From contig CAKURN010000005.1 in NCBI GenBank assembly GCA_934675695.1, positions 1 to 21,094 of the forward strand: 21,094 nucleotides of DNA. The letters are read 5' to 3'. The notes below the pieces were generated by a model. That model was not told the DNA's origin. It worked only from the letters and a program-made list of their open reading frames with translations, and did no database searches. Below, piece after piece: positions 14,975 through 21,094 of this stretch. Numbering within the stretch: the first letter of the stretch is position 1; every line of letters begins with the position of its first letter. This DNA comes from an uncultured Candidatus Melainabacteria bacterium (GTDB lineage Bacteria; Cyanobacteriota; Vampirovibrionia; Gastranaerophilales; Gastranaerophilaceae). Both the position numbers and the translations under genes were made by a program.

Positions 14975-16273
14975 TTAAGCTATTTCTTCTCTATTTTTTG
15001 TCGGCAATTGAACTATTTCTGCCGTTTGTTGAAGCTGCTTTTTTTCGACCATCTCTTTCGTTATAGTAAATTCTTTTATATCTTCTTTTGAAGGAATTTC
15101 ATACATAACATCGAGCATAATTTCTTCTACAATTGAACGCAACGCTCTTGCACCGGTTTTTCTTTTTAAGGCTTCTTTTGCGATTAATTCAATAGCTTCG
15201 TCTTCAAATTTGAGTTCGACTCCGTCCATGCCCATTAAACATGCATATTGTTTTGTGATAGCGTTTTTAGGTTTTGTCAAAATCATTTTTAAAGTTGTTT
15301 CATCTAGTGGGTCTAACACTGTATAAATAGGGATTCTGCCGATAAATTCAGGTATTAAACCAAACTTCAAAAGGTCATCGGGTTGAAGTTTTTTCAATAT
15401 TTTTTGGCTTTCTCTTTCTTTTTCTTCTGCAGAAAGTGAAGCTGTGCCGAAACCAACTGAAGAATTTGTTCCTGCACGTCTTTCAACGATTTTTTCAAGC
15501 CCTACAAAAGCACCACCTACAATAAACAAGATATTGTTTGTGTTTATTTGTATAAATTCTTGATGTGGGTGTTTTCTTCCGCCTTGAGGAGGAACGTTTG
15601 CAACTGTGCCTTCTATCATTTTCAAAAGTGCCTGTTGAACGCCTTCTCCTGATACATCACGAGTGATAGACGGGTTTTCAGATTTGCGAGAAATTTTGTC
15701 GATTACATCAATATAGATTATGCAACGTTCTGCCTTTTTGGCATCATAGTCTGAACTTTGGTACAATCTCAATAGAATATTTTCAACATCATCGCCAACA
15801 TATCCTGCTTCAGTTAATGTTGTAGCGTCAGCCACAGCAAAAGGTACATTAAGCATTTTTGCTAATGTTTGAGCAAGCAAAGTTTTACCTGAACCAGTCG
15901 GACCAACGAGCAAAATGTTGCTTTTTTGTATTTCGATATCAGAGTCCTGATTGGCTAAATTGTGTGCAAGGCGTTTGTAGTGGTTATATACGGCAACTGC
16001 AAGCACTTTTTTAGCGTCATCTTGACCTACTATGTGCTGGTCTAAGTATTCTTTTATTTCTTGTGGTTTTGGAATGGATTCTTTGGTGATTTCTTCTGTT
16101 TGTTCTTTTTCTTCTTGTTTTATGTTGAACAATTCTTCATCAAGAATTTCATTACACAACTCGATGCACTCATCACAAATACAAACATCAGGGCCGGCGA
16201 TTAGTTTTTTTACTTGGTCTTGTGTTTTTCCGCAAAATGAACATTTTAAATTTGGATCAGTGGTTTTAGACAT
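14975..16273 (-). CDS. clpX: ATP-dependent Clp protease ATP-binding subunit ClpX, Walker B Glu replaced by Val
   Basis: ClpX is the AAA+ unfoldase that feeds substrates to ClpP. Its 432 residues hold every expected part: the C4 zinc-binding domain (CSFC...CICDEC, residues 11-36), Walker A GPTGSGKT (124-131), pore loop GYVG (157-160), RKHPHQEF, the ClpP-binding loop SVGFG, the arginine-finger region LIPEFIGRIPI, and sensor 2 TGARALRSI. Walker B, however, reads IIYIDVIDKI instead of IIYIDEIDKI: the catalytic glutamate (E185 in E. coli) is V190, codon GTA at 15704-15706. A single base change from GAA explains this. In E. coli, changing this residue to Gln blocks ATP hydrolysis. It lies 19 nt after clpP and has AAGGA before the ATG. 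Confidence 0.96.
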   Translation of the reverse strand: MSKTTDPNLKCSFCGKTQDQVKKLIAGPDVCICDECIELCNEILDEELFNIKQEEKEQTEEITKESIPKPQEIKEYLDQHIVGQDDAKKVLAVAVYNHYKRLAHNLANQDSDIEIQKSNILLVGPTGSGKTLLAQTLAKMLNVPFAVADATTLTEAGYVGDDVENILLRLYQSSDYDAKKAERCIIYIDVIDKISRKSENPSITRDVSGEGVQQALLKMIEGTVANVPPQGGRKHPHQEFIQINTNNILFIVGGAFVGLEKIVERRAGTNSSVGFGTASLSAEEKERESQKILKKLQPDDLLKFGLIPEFIGRIPIYTVLDPLDETTLKMILTKPKNAITKQYACLMGMDGVELKFEDEAIELIAKEALKRKTGARALRSIVEEIMLDVMYEIPSKEDIKEFTITKEMVEKKQLQQTAEIVQLPTKNREEIA

Positions 16274-16292
16274 AATATATATCCTTTTAAAA

Positions 16293-16886
16293 TTATTTGT
16301 TGTTGTCTTCTAGCGTAATTACTTTGTCTATCATTCCGTATTCAACAGCTTCTTCTGCTGTCATAATGTAATCACGATCTGTATCTTTTTCAATTTTTTT
16401 CAATGGTTGTCCTGTGTTAGAAGCTAAAATTGAATTTAAAGATTTTTTAATTCTAAGAATTTCGTTAGCTTGGATTTCGATATCAGTTGCTTGACCTTGA
16501 GCACCGCCTAATGGTTGGTGAATAAGAACTCTAGAATGTGGAAGTGCCAAACGTTTTCCTTTTGCACCTGATGACAACAAGAATGCACCCATAGAAGCTG
16601 CTTGACCTAAGCAGATTGTTGAAACATCAGCTCTAATGTGTTGCATAGTGTCATAAATTGCAAAACCTGCTGTTACAGAACCACCTGGGGAATTTATGTA
16701 TAACATAATATCTTTTTCAGGGTTTTCTGAATCTAAAAGTAGCATTTGTGCAACGATTAAATTTGCAACCATATCATCAATAGGAGTACCTAAGAATATA
16801 ATTCTTTCTCTCAACAATCTTGAAAATATATCAAAAGAACGCTCTCCACGTGATGACTGTTCTATAACTACAGGTACGAAACTCAT
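16293..16886 (-). CDS. clpP: ATP-dependent Clp protease proteolytic subunit
   Basis: ClpP is the tetradecameric serine protease partner of ClpX. The product is 197 residues. The catalytic triad is intact: S98 in GQAASMGA, H123 in LIHQPLGG and D172 in DTDRD. The oxyanion region is INSPGGSVTAG (64-74). The N-terminal VPVVIEQSSRGERSFDIFSRLL is standard. The ATG is preceded by AAAGGA. It sits between tig and clpX, the classical order, and is probably co-transcribed with clpX. The substrate-facing residues look ordinary, so the odd feature of this operon is confined to ClpX. Confidence 0.97.
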   Translation of the reverse strand: MSFVPVVIEQSSRGERSFDIFSRLLRERIIFLGTPIDDMVANLIVAQMLLLDSENPEKDIMLYINSPGGSVTAGFAIYDTMQHIRADVSTICLGQAASMGAFLLSSGAKGKRLALPHSRVLIHQPLGGAQGQATDIEIQANEILRIKKSLNSILASNTGQPLKKIEKDTDRDYIMTAEEAVEYGMIDKVITLEDNNK

Positions 16887-16932
16887 CTAATTTATCCTTT
16901 CACTTTTATATTTTAACTTATTTTTTTATTTA

Positions 16933-16963
16933 AGCCACCCTGATAATATTAACCAGAGTGGCT
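16933..16963 (-). other. Hairpin between tig and clpP
   Basis: On the minus strand, AGCCACTCTGG can pair with the later CAGGGTGGCT, using G-U pairs. The plus strand would have a C-A mismatch at one of those positions, which suggests the RNA of the tig-clpP-clpX transcript is the functional form. No U run follows, so it is probably not a full terminator but a processing, stabilising or partial-termination element. Confidence 0.5.
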
Positions 16964-16969
16964 AATTAA

Positions 16970-18259
16970 TTAAACTTTTGCTGTGAATTTGTTGTTATCA
17001 AGCAAATATTGATTTACTTTGTTAGCTGTAATTTGTTGAGAAATAGCAGCGAATGAGTTTGGATTTTTTCTCAATTCTTCAAACAATTGAGCAGCACCCA
17101 TACCGTACATTGCAGCCATTTGGTTGACATGATCCATTATATCTTTTTGTTCGATTTTTAAATCAGCAACAGAAGCTATTTTTTCAACAATTAAAGAATT
17201 TTTAATTCTTTTTTCAGCTTCTTCTCTAAAGCGTTTTTCAACGTTGTCTTTGCCTTCAGCTTCAACAAGTTTGTCATAATCTGCATTTTGTTGTTGTGCT
17301 TGCATTCTTGCTTCGTCAACAATTGCTTCATATTCTCTATCAAGCATTGTGTCTTGAACTTTTACTTCAGAAGTTTCGTAGATTTTGTTGAAGATTGCTT
17401 CTGATTTTGTTGCGTTGTTTTTGTTTGTTTCAACAGCTTCTAAGTATTTTTTGATATCTTCTTTTAGAGCGTCAAGAGTGTCTTTTCCTGCTTTTTTAGC
17501 CAATTCATCATTTATTTCAGGAAGTTTTCTTGCTTTTACTTCATGTAATTTGATTTTAAATTGAGCGTCAGCTCCTTTTAATTTGTCTTCGTGGTATTCT
17601 TCCGGGAATTTTACGTTAATTGTGAATTCTTCTCCGGCTTTGTGTCCGACTAAACCTTCTGCAAAACCTGGAATGAAGTTTGAATTAGCAAGGTCTAAAG
17701 TGTAATTTTTAGCATCGCCGTGTTCAATTTTTTCATCACCAACAAAACCTTCAAAATCGAACACAACAGTGTCTTCTTTTGTTGATTCTCTATCAACTGT
17801 TTCTAGAGTTGAAAAACGTCTTTGTGTTTGGTTCAATTCTTCATCAAGAGCGTTTTCGGGGTTTTTAAATTCTGTGTATTCAACTTCAACGTCTTTTATG
17901 TCGCCGAGTTTAACTTCCGGTTTTAGTTCAACAGTTGCTTTAATTTTTAAATCTTTTCCAACTTCAAAGTCAACTTCTTCTATTGCAGGACGAAATGCAA
18001 TGTTGAGTTTGTTTTCTTGAACAGTTTTTTGAAATTCAGATGGAAAAATTCTGTCGATAACTTCGCCTTTGATTCTATCAGCACCAACATATTTTTCAAC
18101 TATATTAGCAGGTGCTTTTCCTTTTCTGAAGCCTGCAATGTTGATGTTTGCTCCGTAAGCTCTAAGCGTATTATCGTATAAATTTTTCGCAGTAGCTGAA
18201 TCAATTGTCATTTCTATTGTTGCAATGTTTTTGTCATCAATTTTAACTGTATTTGTCAT
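16970..18259 (-). CDS. tig: Trigger factor
   Basis: Trigger factor is the ribosome-associated chaperone and peptidyl-prolyl isomerase that meets nascent chains. The ribosome-binding signature GFRKGKAP is at residues 43-50. The FKBP-type domain follows (EDTVVFDFEGFVGDEKIEHG to KGADAQFKIKLHEVKARKLPE), then the helical C-terminal domain. The start is the ATG at 18259, preceded by GAGAGG. An upstream in-frame ATG at 18271 would add MRGA but overlaps this ribosome-binding site, so I use 429 residues. It heads the tig-clpP-clpX group and has its own promoter candidate. Confidence 0.96.
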   Translation of the reverse strand: MTNTVKIDDKNIATIEMTIDSATAKNLYDNTLRAYGANINIAGFRKGKAPANIVEKYVGADRIKGEVIDRIFPSEFQKTVQENKLNIAFRPAIEEVDFEVGKDLKIKATVELKPEVKLGDIKDVEVEYTEFKNPENALDEELNQTQRRFSTLETVDRESTKEDTVVFDFEGFVGDEKIEHGDAKNYTLDLANSNFIPGFAEGLVGHKAGEEFTINVKFPEEYHEDKLKGADAQFKIKLHEVKARKLPEINDELAKKAGKDTLDALKEDIKKYLEAVETNKNNATKSEAIFNKIYETSEVKVQDTMLDREYEAIVDEARMQAQQQNADYDKLVEAEGKDNVEKRFREEAEKRIKNSLIVEKIASVADLKIEQKDIMDHVNQMAAMYGMGAAQLFEELRKNPNSFAAISQQITANKVNQYLLDNNKFTAKV

Positions 18260-18292
18260 GGCGCCTCTCATTATAAATTATTACTACAATAT

Positions 18293-18323
18293 ATTATAAA
18301 CTAAAAATAAAAATCATGGTCAA
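18293..18323 (-). promoter_or_regulatory. Putative promoter of tig-clpPX
   Basis: On the minus strand, TTGACC (18318-18323) is followed after 19 nt by TATAAT (18293-18298), or after 17 nt by TTTATA. The spacing is slightly long for the perfect -10. The position, about 35 nt upstream of the tig ATG and just after the previous gene, fits. Confidence 0.55.
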
Positions 18324-18347
18324 TATAGTTGATTTTAGTTTTTAGAA

Positions 18348-18815
18348 CTATTTGCTTATTTTTTCAATGACTGAGGTTGTTGATTTTCCTTCGACAAATT
18401 TTATGAAATGAACTTCTATATTGTTTTTTTTGACAACAGGGGCTTCAGGTAGTGTTTCTATTGTGTAATCTGCACCTTTTGTATATATGTCGGGTTTTAT
18501 AAAATCAATTAAATCAGAGGGCGAAGTTTCATCAAAAATGACTACATAATCGACAAAATTCAACTCAGAAAGGATTTCTGCCCTATCGTTTTGGGAATTT
18601 ATAGGACGAGTTTCGCCTTTTATTTTTTTTACTGATGCATCAGAATTTAGCCCCACAACGAGAACATCTCCGCAGTTTTTAGAAGCTTTTAGATATCTTG
18701 TGTGTCCTATATGCAAAATGTCGAAACAACCGTTAGTAAAGACGGTTTTTTTGTTTTGTTTTTTTAAATTTTCAATGACTTTTTTTAATTCTTCTTTAGT
18801 TATTATTTGTCCCAT
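18348..18815 (-). CDS. rfaE2: D-glycero-beta-D-manno-heptose 1-phosphate adenylyltransferase (RfaE2/HldE C-domain type)
   Basis: This enzyme transfers AMP to heptose-1-phosphate, making ADP-heptose for LPS core or other heptose glycans. The 155-residue protein is the stand-alone cytidylyltransferase-like domain: TNGCFDILHIGHTRYL with HIGH at 35-38, GLNSDASVKKIKGETRPINSQNDRAEIL, FVDYVVIFDE, IYTKGADY and the C-terminal GKSTTSVIEKI. There is no sugar-kinase (HldA) domain attached, so the kinase must be elsewhere. The ATG has AAGGA upstream. A terminator hairpin sits only about 20 nt before the start codon, so expression may depend on read-through. A related glycerol-3-phosphate or other nucleotidyltransferase is less likely given the motif set. 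Confidence 0.9.
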   Translation of the reverse strand: MGQIITKEELKKVIENLKKQNKKTVFTNGCFDILHIGHTRYLKASKNCGDVLVVGLNSDASVKKIKGETRPINSQNDRAEILSELNFVDYVVIFDETSPSDLIDFIKPDIYTKGADYTIETLPEAPVVKKNNIEVHFIKFVEGKSTTSVIEKISK

Positions 18816-18835
18816 ATTGTTTTCCTTTTATGATT

Positions 18836-18864
18836 AAAAAACCGCCCCATTTAGGCGGTTTTTT
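18836..18864 (-). terminator. Terminator/attenuator between parvulin gene and rfaE2
   Basis: AAAAAACCGCC (18836-18846) and GGCGGTTTTTT (18854-18864) form an 11-bp stem with a 7-nt loop; on the minus strand the stem ends in a T run. It lies 6 nt after the parvulin stop and about 20 nt before the rfaE2 start. Confidence 0.9.
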
Positions 18865-18870
18865 GGTTTT

Positions 18871-20049
18871 TTATTTTTTATCTTCTTGTTTTTTTTCTTC
18901 TTGTTTCATTTTGTATAGAGTTTTCATTTTAGATTCAGGAACTACCTTTTTTCTTTGTGTTTCGATGAATTTTTGTTGAGCTTCTTCCAGTTCTTTTTTG
19001 ATTGATTCAGGTTTTATGCTTTCATCAACGTATTCAATTTTTGCATTTTTTTGTAAGTTTTCAACAAGATTTCTTAGTGCTGCTGTTTTAGTATTTTGTT
19101 CTAAGTATTCTTTTAAATTTGCTTTAACATCAGCTAATGACTGAACTCCGGCAGCTTTTTTGTCTGTAACATAAATAATATGTTCGCCGAATGGAGATTT
19201 TGCTTTTGAAATTGTGCCTACTTTTTGTGAAAAAGCAACATCGCCAAATTCTTTCACAAGGTCAGCTTTTTGAACGTAACCTAAATCTCCGCCTTTGTCT
19301 TTTGTTCCGGGGTCTTTTGAATATTGTTTTGCTAAAGATTCAAATGATTTTGGATTTTTTTGTGCTTTTGAATAAACTTCGTTAAATAATTTTTCTTGAG
19401 AAGCTACTTCAGCTTTGACTTTTGCGTCTATATCAGCATTAGAAAGTTTTGCTTCTTTATCAGCGTCAACGATTGTTCTTTTTATTTCTTCAGGATTTGT
19501 GTTAAACAAAATGTGGTAAGCATGAACAGTTTCAGGTGTTTTGAATTGTTCTTTGTTTTGGTTGTAAAAAGCTTGTACATCTTTGTCTGAGATTGTTTGT
19601 GGAGCTAGTTGTTGAGCTAATTTGTCGATTTTGACTTCGTTTGCGATATCACTATGCAAACGTTCTTTTGTGATATTGTTTTCTTTTAATATTTTTTGGA
19701 AATCTTCTTCAGTACCGATTTTTTGAATTATGTCTTTTTGTTTTGCTGCGATTTCTTCTTCTGTTGCTTCTATTTTTCTTTTTTCAAATTCGCCTTTTAA
19801 AAGAGCTCTTACGATTGTGTCATTTAAGAATCTTTCTTTTAGGCTTATTGCAATAAAGTTTTTTTCTTCCGGAGTGCTTGATTTTAGCTGTTTAAGCTGT
19901 ACATTTTTCAATTTTTCAAAATCACCATAAAATTCACCTCTAGTGATTTCTGTATCGTTTACTTTTAATACTACATCGGTATTTTTTGTACAACCACACA
20001 ACAATACAACTGAGCATAGTAGGGTTGCTGCCAATTTTGTAAACTTCAT
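18871..20049 (-). CDS. Parvulin-type peptidyl-prolyl isomerase lipoprotein (PrsA/SurA-like)
   Basis: This is an extracytoplasmic folding factor. The 392-residue protein begins with a lipoprotein signal, MKFTKLAATLLCSVVLLCGC, with the lipidated cysteine at 20. A SurA-N-like helical region (about 25-165) carries DTEITRGEFYGDFEKL. The PpiC rotamase domain spans about 173-297: VHAYHILF, FESLAKQYSKDPGTKDKGGDLGYV, VAFSQKVGTISKAKSPFGEHIIYV. The domain has an insertion of some 30 charged residues after HILF. The C-terminus is Lys/Glu-rich. The start follows AGGAGG. It lies 11 nt downstream of mfd in one operon. Threonine at position +2 after the cysteine would fit outer-membrane sorting if Lol rules apply. 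Confidence 0.92.
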   Translation of the reverse strand: MKFTKLAATLLCSVVLLCGCTKNTDVVLKVNDTEITRGEFYGDFEKLKNVQLKQLKSSTPEEKNFIAISLKERFLNDTIVRALLKGEFEKRKIEATEEEIAAKQKDIIQKIGTEEDFQKILKENNITKERLHSDIANEVKIDKLAQQLAPQTISDKDVQAFYNQNKEQFKTPETVHAYHILFNTNPEEIKRTIVDADKEAKLSNADIDAKVKAEVASQEKLFNEVYSKAQKNPKSFESLAKQYSKDPGTKDKGGDLGYVQKADLVKEFGDVAFSQKVGTISKAKSPFGEHIIYVTDKKAAGVQSLADVKANLKEYLEQNTKTAALRNLVENLQKNAKIEYVDESIKPESIKKELEEAQQKFIETQRKKVVPESKMKTLYKMKQEEKKQEDKK

Positions 20050-20060
20050 TTTTCCTCCTG

Positions 20061-21094
20061 TTATCTAGTGTTTTGATTAAAATTCATTATTATTTCAGTA
20101 ATATCATAAAACAAATTTGCCATTTTGTTAAATATTTCATCAAAATCGTCTTCATTTTTGTTCATAAGAAGAATACCTTTAGTTTTTGTTTGGTTTTTTG
20201 GCGGTTGTGAAAAAGTGAAAAACTGTGCTGTTTTTTTGTTCATTTTGGATTTTAAAATGAACCATTCTTGCATATTGTATGGCATGTTTATTCTGATTTG
20301 ATCACCATTTTGGCGAATAGAAATAATTCCTGCACTCGTTGCAATAATTCTTAACTTAATCAATTTAATCAAGTTTTCGACGCATTCAGGGATTTTTGAA
20401 AATCTGTCTTTAAAATTCAACTCCATATTTTCTAATTCTGACAAAGTAGAAGCATCTGAGAGCCTTTTGTATTCTAAAATCTTTTGTTCATAAGTTTGTG
20501 CCCAATCGTCAGGGATGTAAGCACTTACTTTTATATCGACTATAGTCGGTTCTTTTTTGATTTTGTATGTAGTGTCGTAAGGATTTTTGTTTTGTTTGTG
20601 TTTGATATCGTCTATACATTCTTTGAGCAAATTACAATAAGTATCAAAACCGACCGCTACCATTTGTCCATGTTGAGAAGTTCCCAGAATATTTCCAACC
20701 CCTCTTATTTCTATATCACGAAGGGCGATTTGATAGCCACTACCTAGGTTTGTGAAATCTTTTATGCTTTCTAGTCTTTTTCTTGCTTGTTCGTTTAATT
20801 CTTTTGATTTTTTATAAAAACAGAAACAATACGCTTGCCTATCGCTTCTTCCTACTCTGCCTCTCAACTGATACAACTGTGCAAGCCCGAATTTGTCCGC
20901 ATCATGGATTATTATTGTGTTAGCATTTGGAATATCGAGACCTGATTCGATTATTGTTGTAGATAAAAGAATATCAAATTCTTTGTTTAAAAATTTACAA
21001 ATAACTTCTTCCAGTTCTTTTTCATGCATTTGACCATGAGCGATTTCAATTCTTGCGTTGGGAACTATTTCTTGTAGAGATTGTTTGAAGCGAT
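20061..21094 (-). CDS. mfd: Transcription-repair coupling factor Mfd, C-terminal part
   Basis: Mfd removes RNA polymerase stalled at DNA damage and recruits UvrA. Only the last 344 or so residues are inside the window; the frame stays open to the right edge, so the 5' end is missing. Visible are superfamily 2 helicase motifs V and VI (LLSTTIIESGLDIPNANTII, QLYQLRGRVGRSDRQAYCF), the translocation-motif region (LGSGYQIALRDIEIRGVGNILGTSQHGQM) and the regulatory D7 (TRCF) domain with IPDDWAQTYEQKILEYKRLS. RecG shares the helicase motifs but not the D7 block, so Mfd is the better call. It ends 11 nt before the parvulin gene. Confidence 0.94.
   Translation of the reverse strand, partial: RFKQSLQEIVPNARIEIAHGQMHEKELEEVICKFLNKEFDILLSTTIIESGLDIPNANTIIIHDADKFGLAQLYQLRGRVGRSDRQAYCFCFYKKSKELNEQARKRLESIKDFTNLGSGYQIALRDIEIRGVGNILGTSQHGQMVAVGFDTYCNLLKECIDDIKHKQNKNPYDTTYKIKKEPTIVDIKVSAYIPDDWAQTYEQKILEYKRLSDASTLSELENMELNFKDRFSKIPECVENLIKLIKLRIIATSAGIISIRQNGDQIRINMPYNMQEWFILKSKMNKKTAQFFTFSQPPKNQTKTKGILLMNKNEDDFDEIFNKMANLFYDITEIIMNFNQNTR

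Noticed and set aside
15500..15530. ClpX GGAFVGLEK as a second abnormal residue
   Set aside because: Valine, alanine and aspartate all occur at this place in normal ClpX proteins.
18260..18271. Earlier ATG of tig (MRGA extension)
   Set aside because: It overlaps the GAGAGG that serves the ATG at 18259.

Overview
The window is AT-rich bacterial chromosome, densely packed with mostly housekeeping genes. I see no tRNA, rRNA, CRISPR array, phage gene or insertion sequence. Trigger factor with ClpP/ClpX, a stand-alone heptose-1-phosphate adenylyltransferase (LPS-type), a lipoprotein parvulin and a type IV prepilin point to a diderm. The low GC, the YvcK with two N-terminal membrane segments, the GFTIAE-type pilin, and large proteins with a disordered N-terminus ending in an S-F-x-A motif suggest a gut member of the non-photosynthetic Cyanobacteriota (Vampirovibrionia/Gastranaerophilales). 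That placement is inference from gene style, not from a database search.

Layout. 1-360: HU gene and terminator, facing a small unknown gene on the minus strand. 759-3317: a diverged RelA/SpoT-type synthetase-like gene, then glucose-6-phosphate isomerase and a strong hairpin terminator. 3319-4455 (minus): an unusual regulator built from four tandem GntR-like winged helices, divergent from a small heat-shock protein gene (4554-5018). recR (minus) converges on hsp20. 5768-10451: one long plus-strand operon with a LamB/YcsF-like gene, yvcK, panB, panC and an unknown membrane protein, tightly spaced or overlapping and often using TTG starts. 10448-12008 (minus): a prepilin and a glycine-zipper protein of unknown function. 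12218-14908: a very large GT5/glycogen-synthase-like protein with a C-terminal membrane segment, read from a good sigma-70-type promoter. 14975-21094 (minus): mfd (5' end outside the window), a parvulin lipoprotein, the heptose adenylyltransferase, and tig-clpP-clpX, a protein folding and degradation cluster.

Several genes carry apparent lesions. yvcK is cut by an in-frame TAA. ClpX has valine in place of the Walker B catalytic glutamate. The best ribosome-binding site of the glycine-zipper gene is out of frame with the long reading frame. Each could be a real mutation or a sequencing/assembly error, and read-level checking is decisive.

Most promising for new biology: the four-winged-helix regulator beside hsp20, the membrane-anchored GT5 protein, the single-domain ppGpp-synthetase-like protein that shares an N-terminal S-F-x-A tag with it, and the panC-linked membrane protein whose C-terminus looks like a degenerate class III nucleotidyl cyclase fold.
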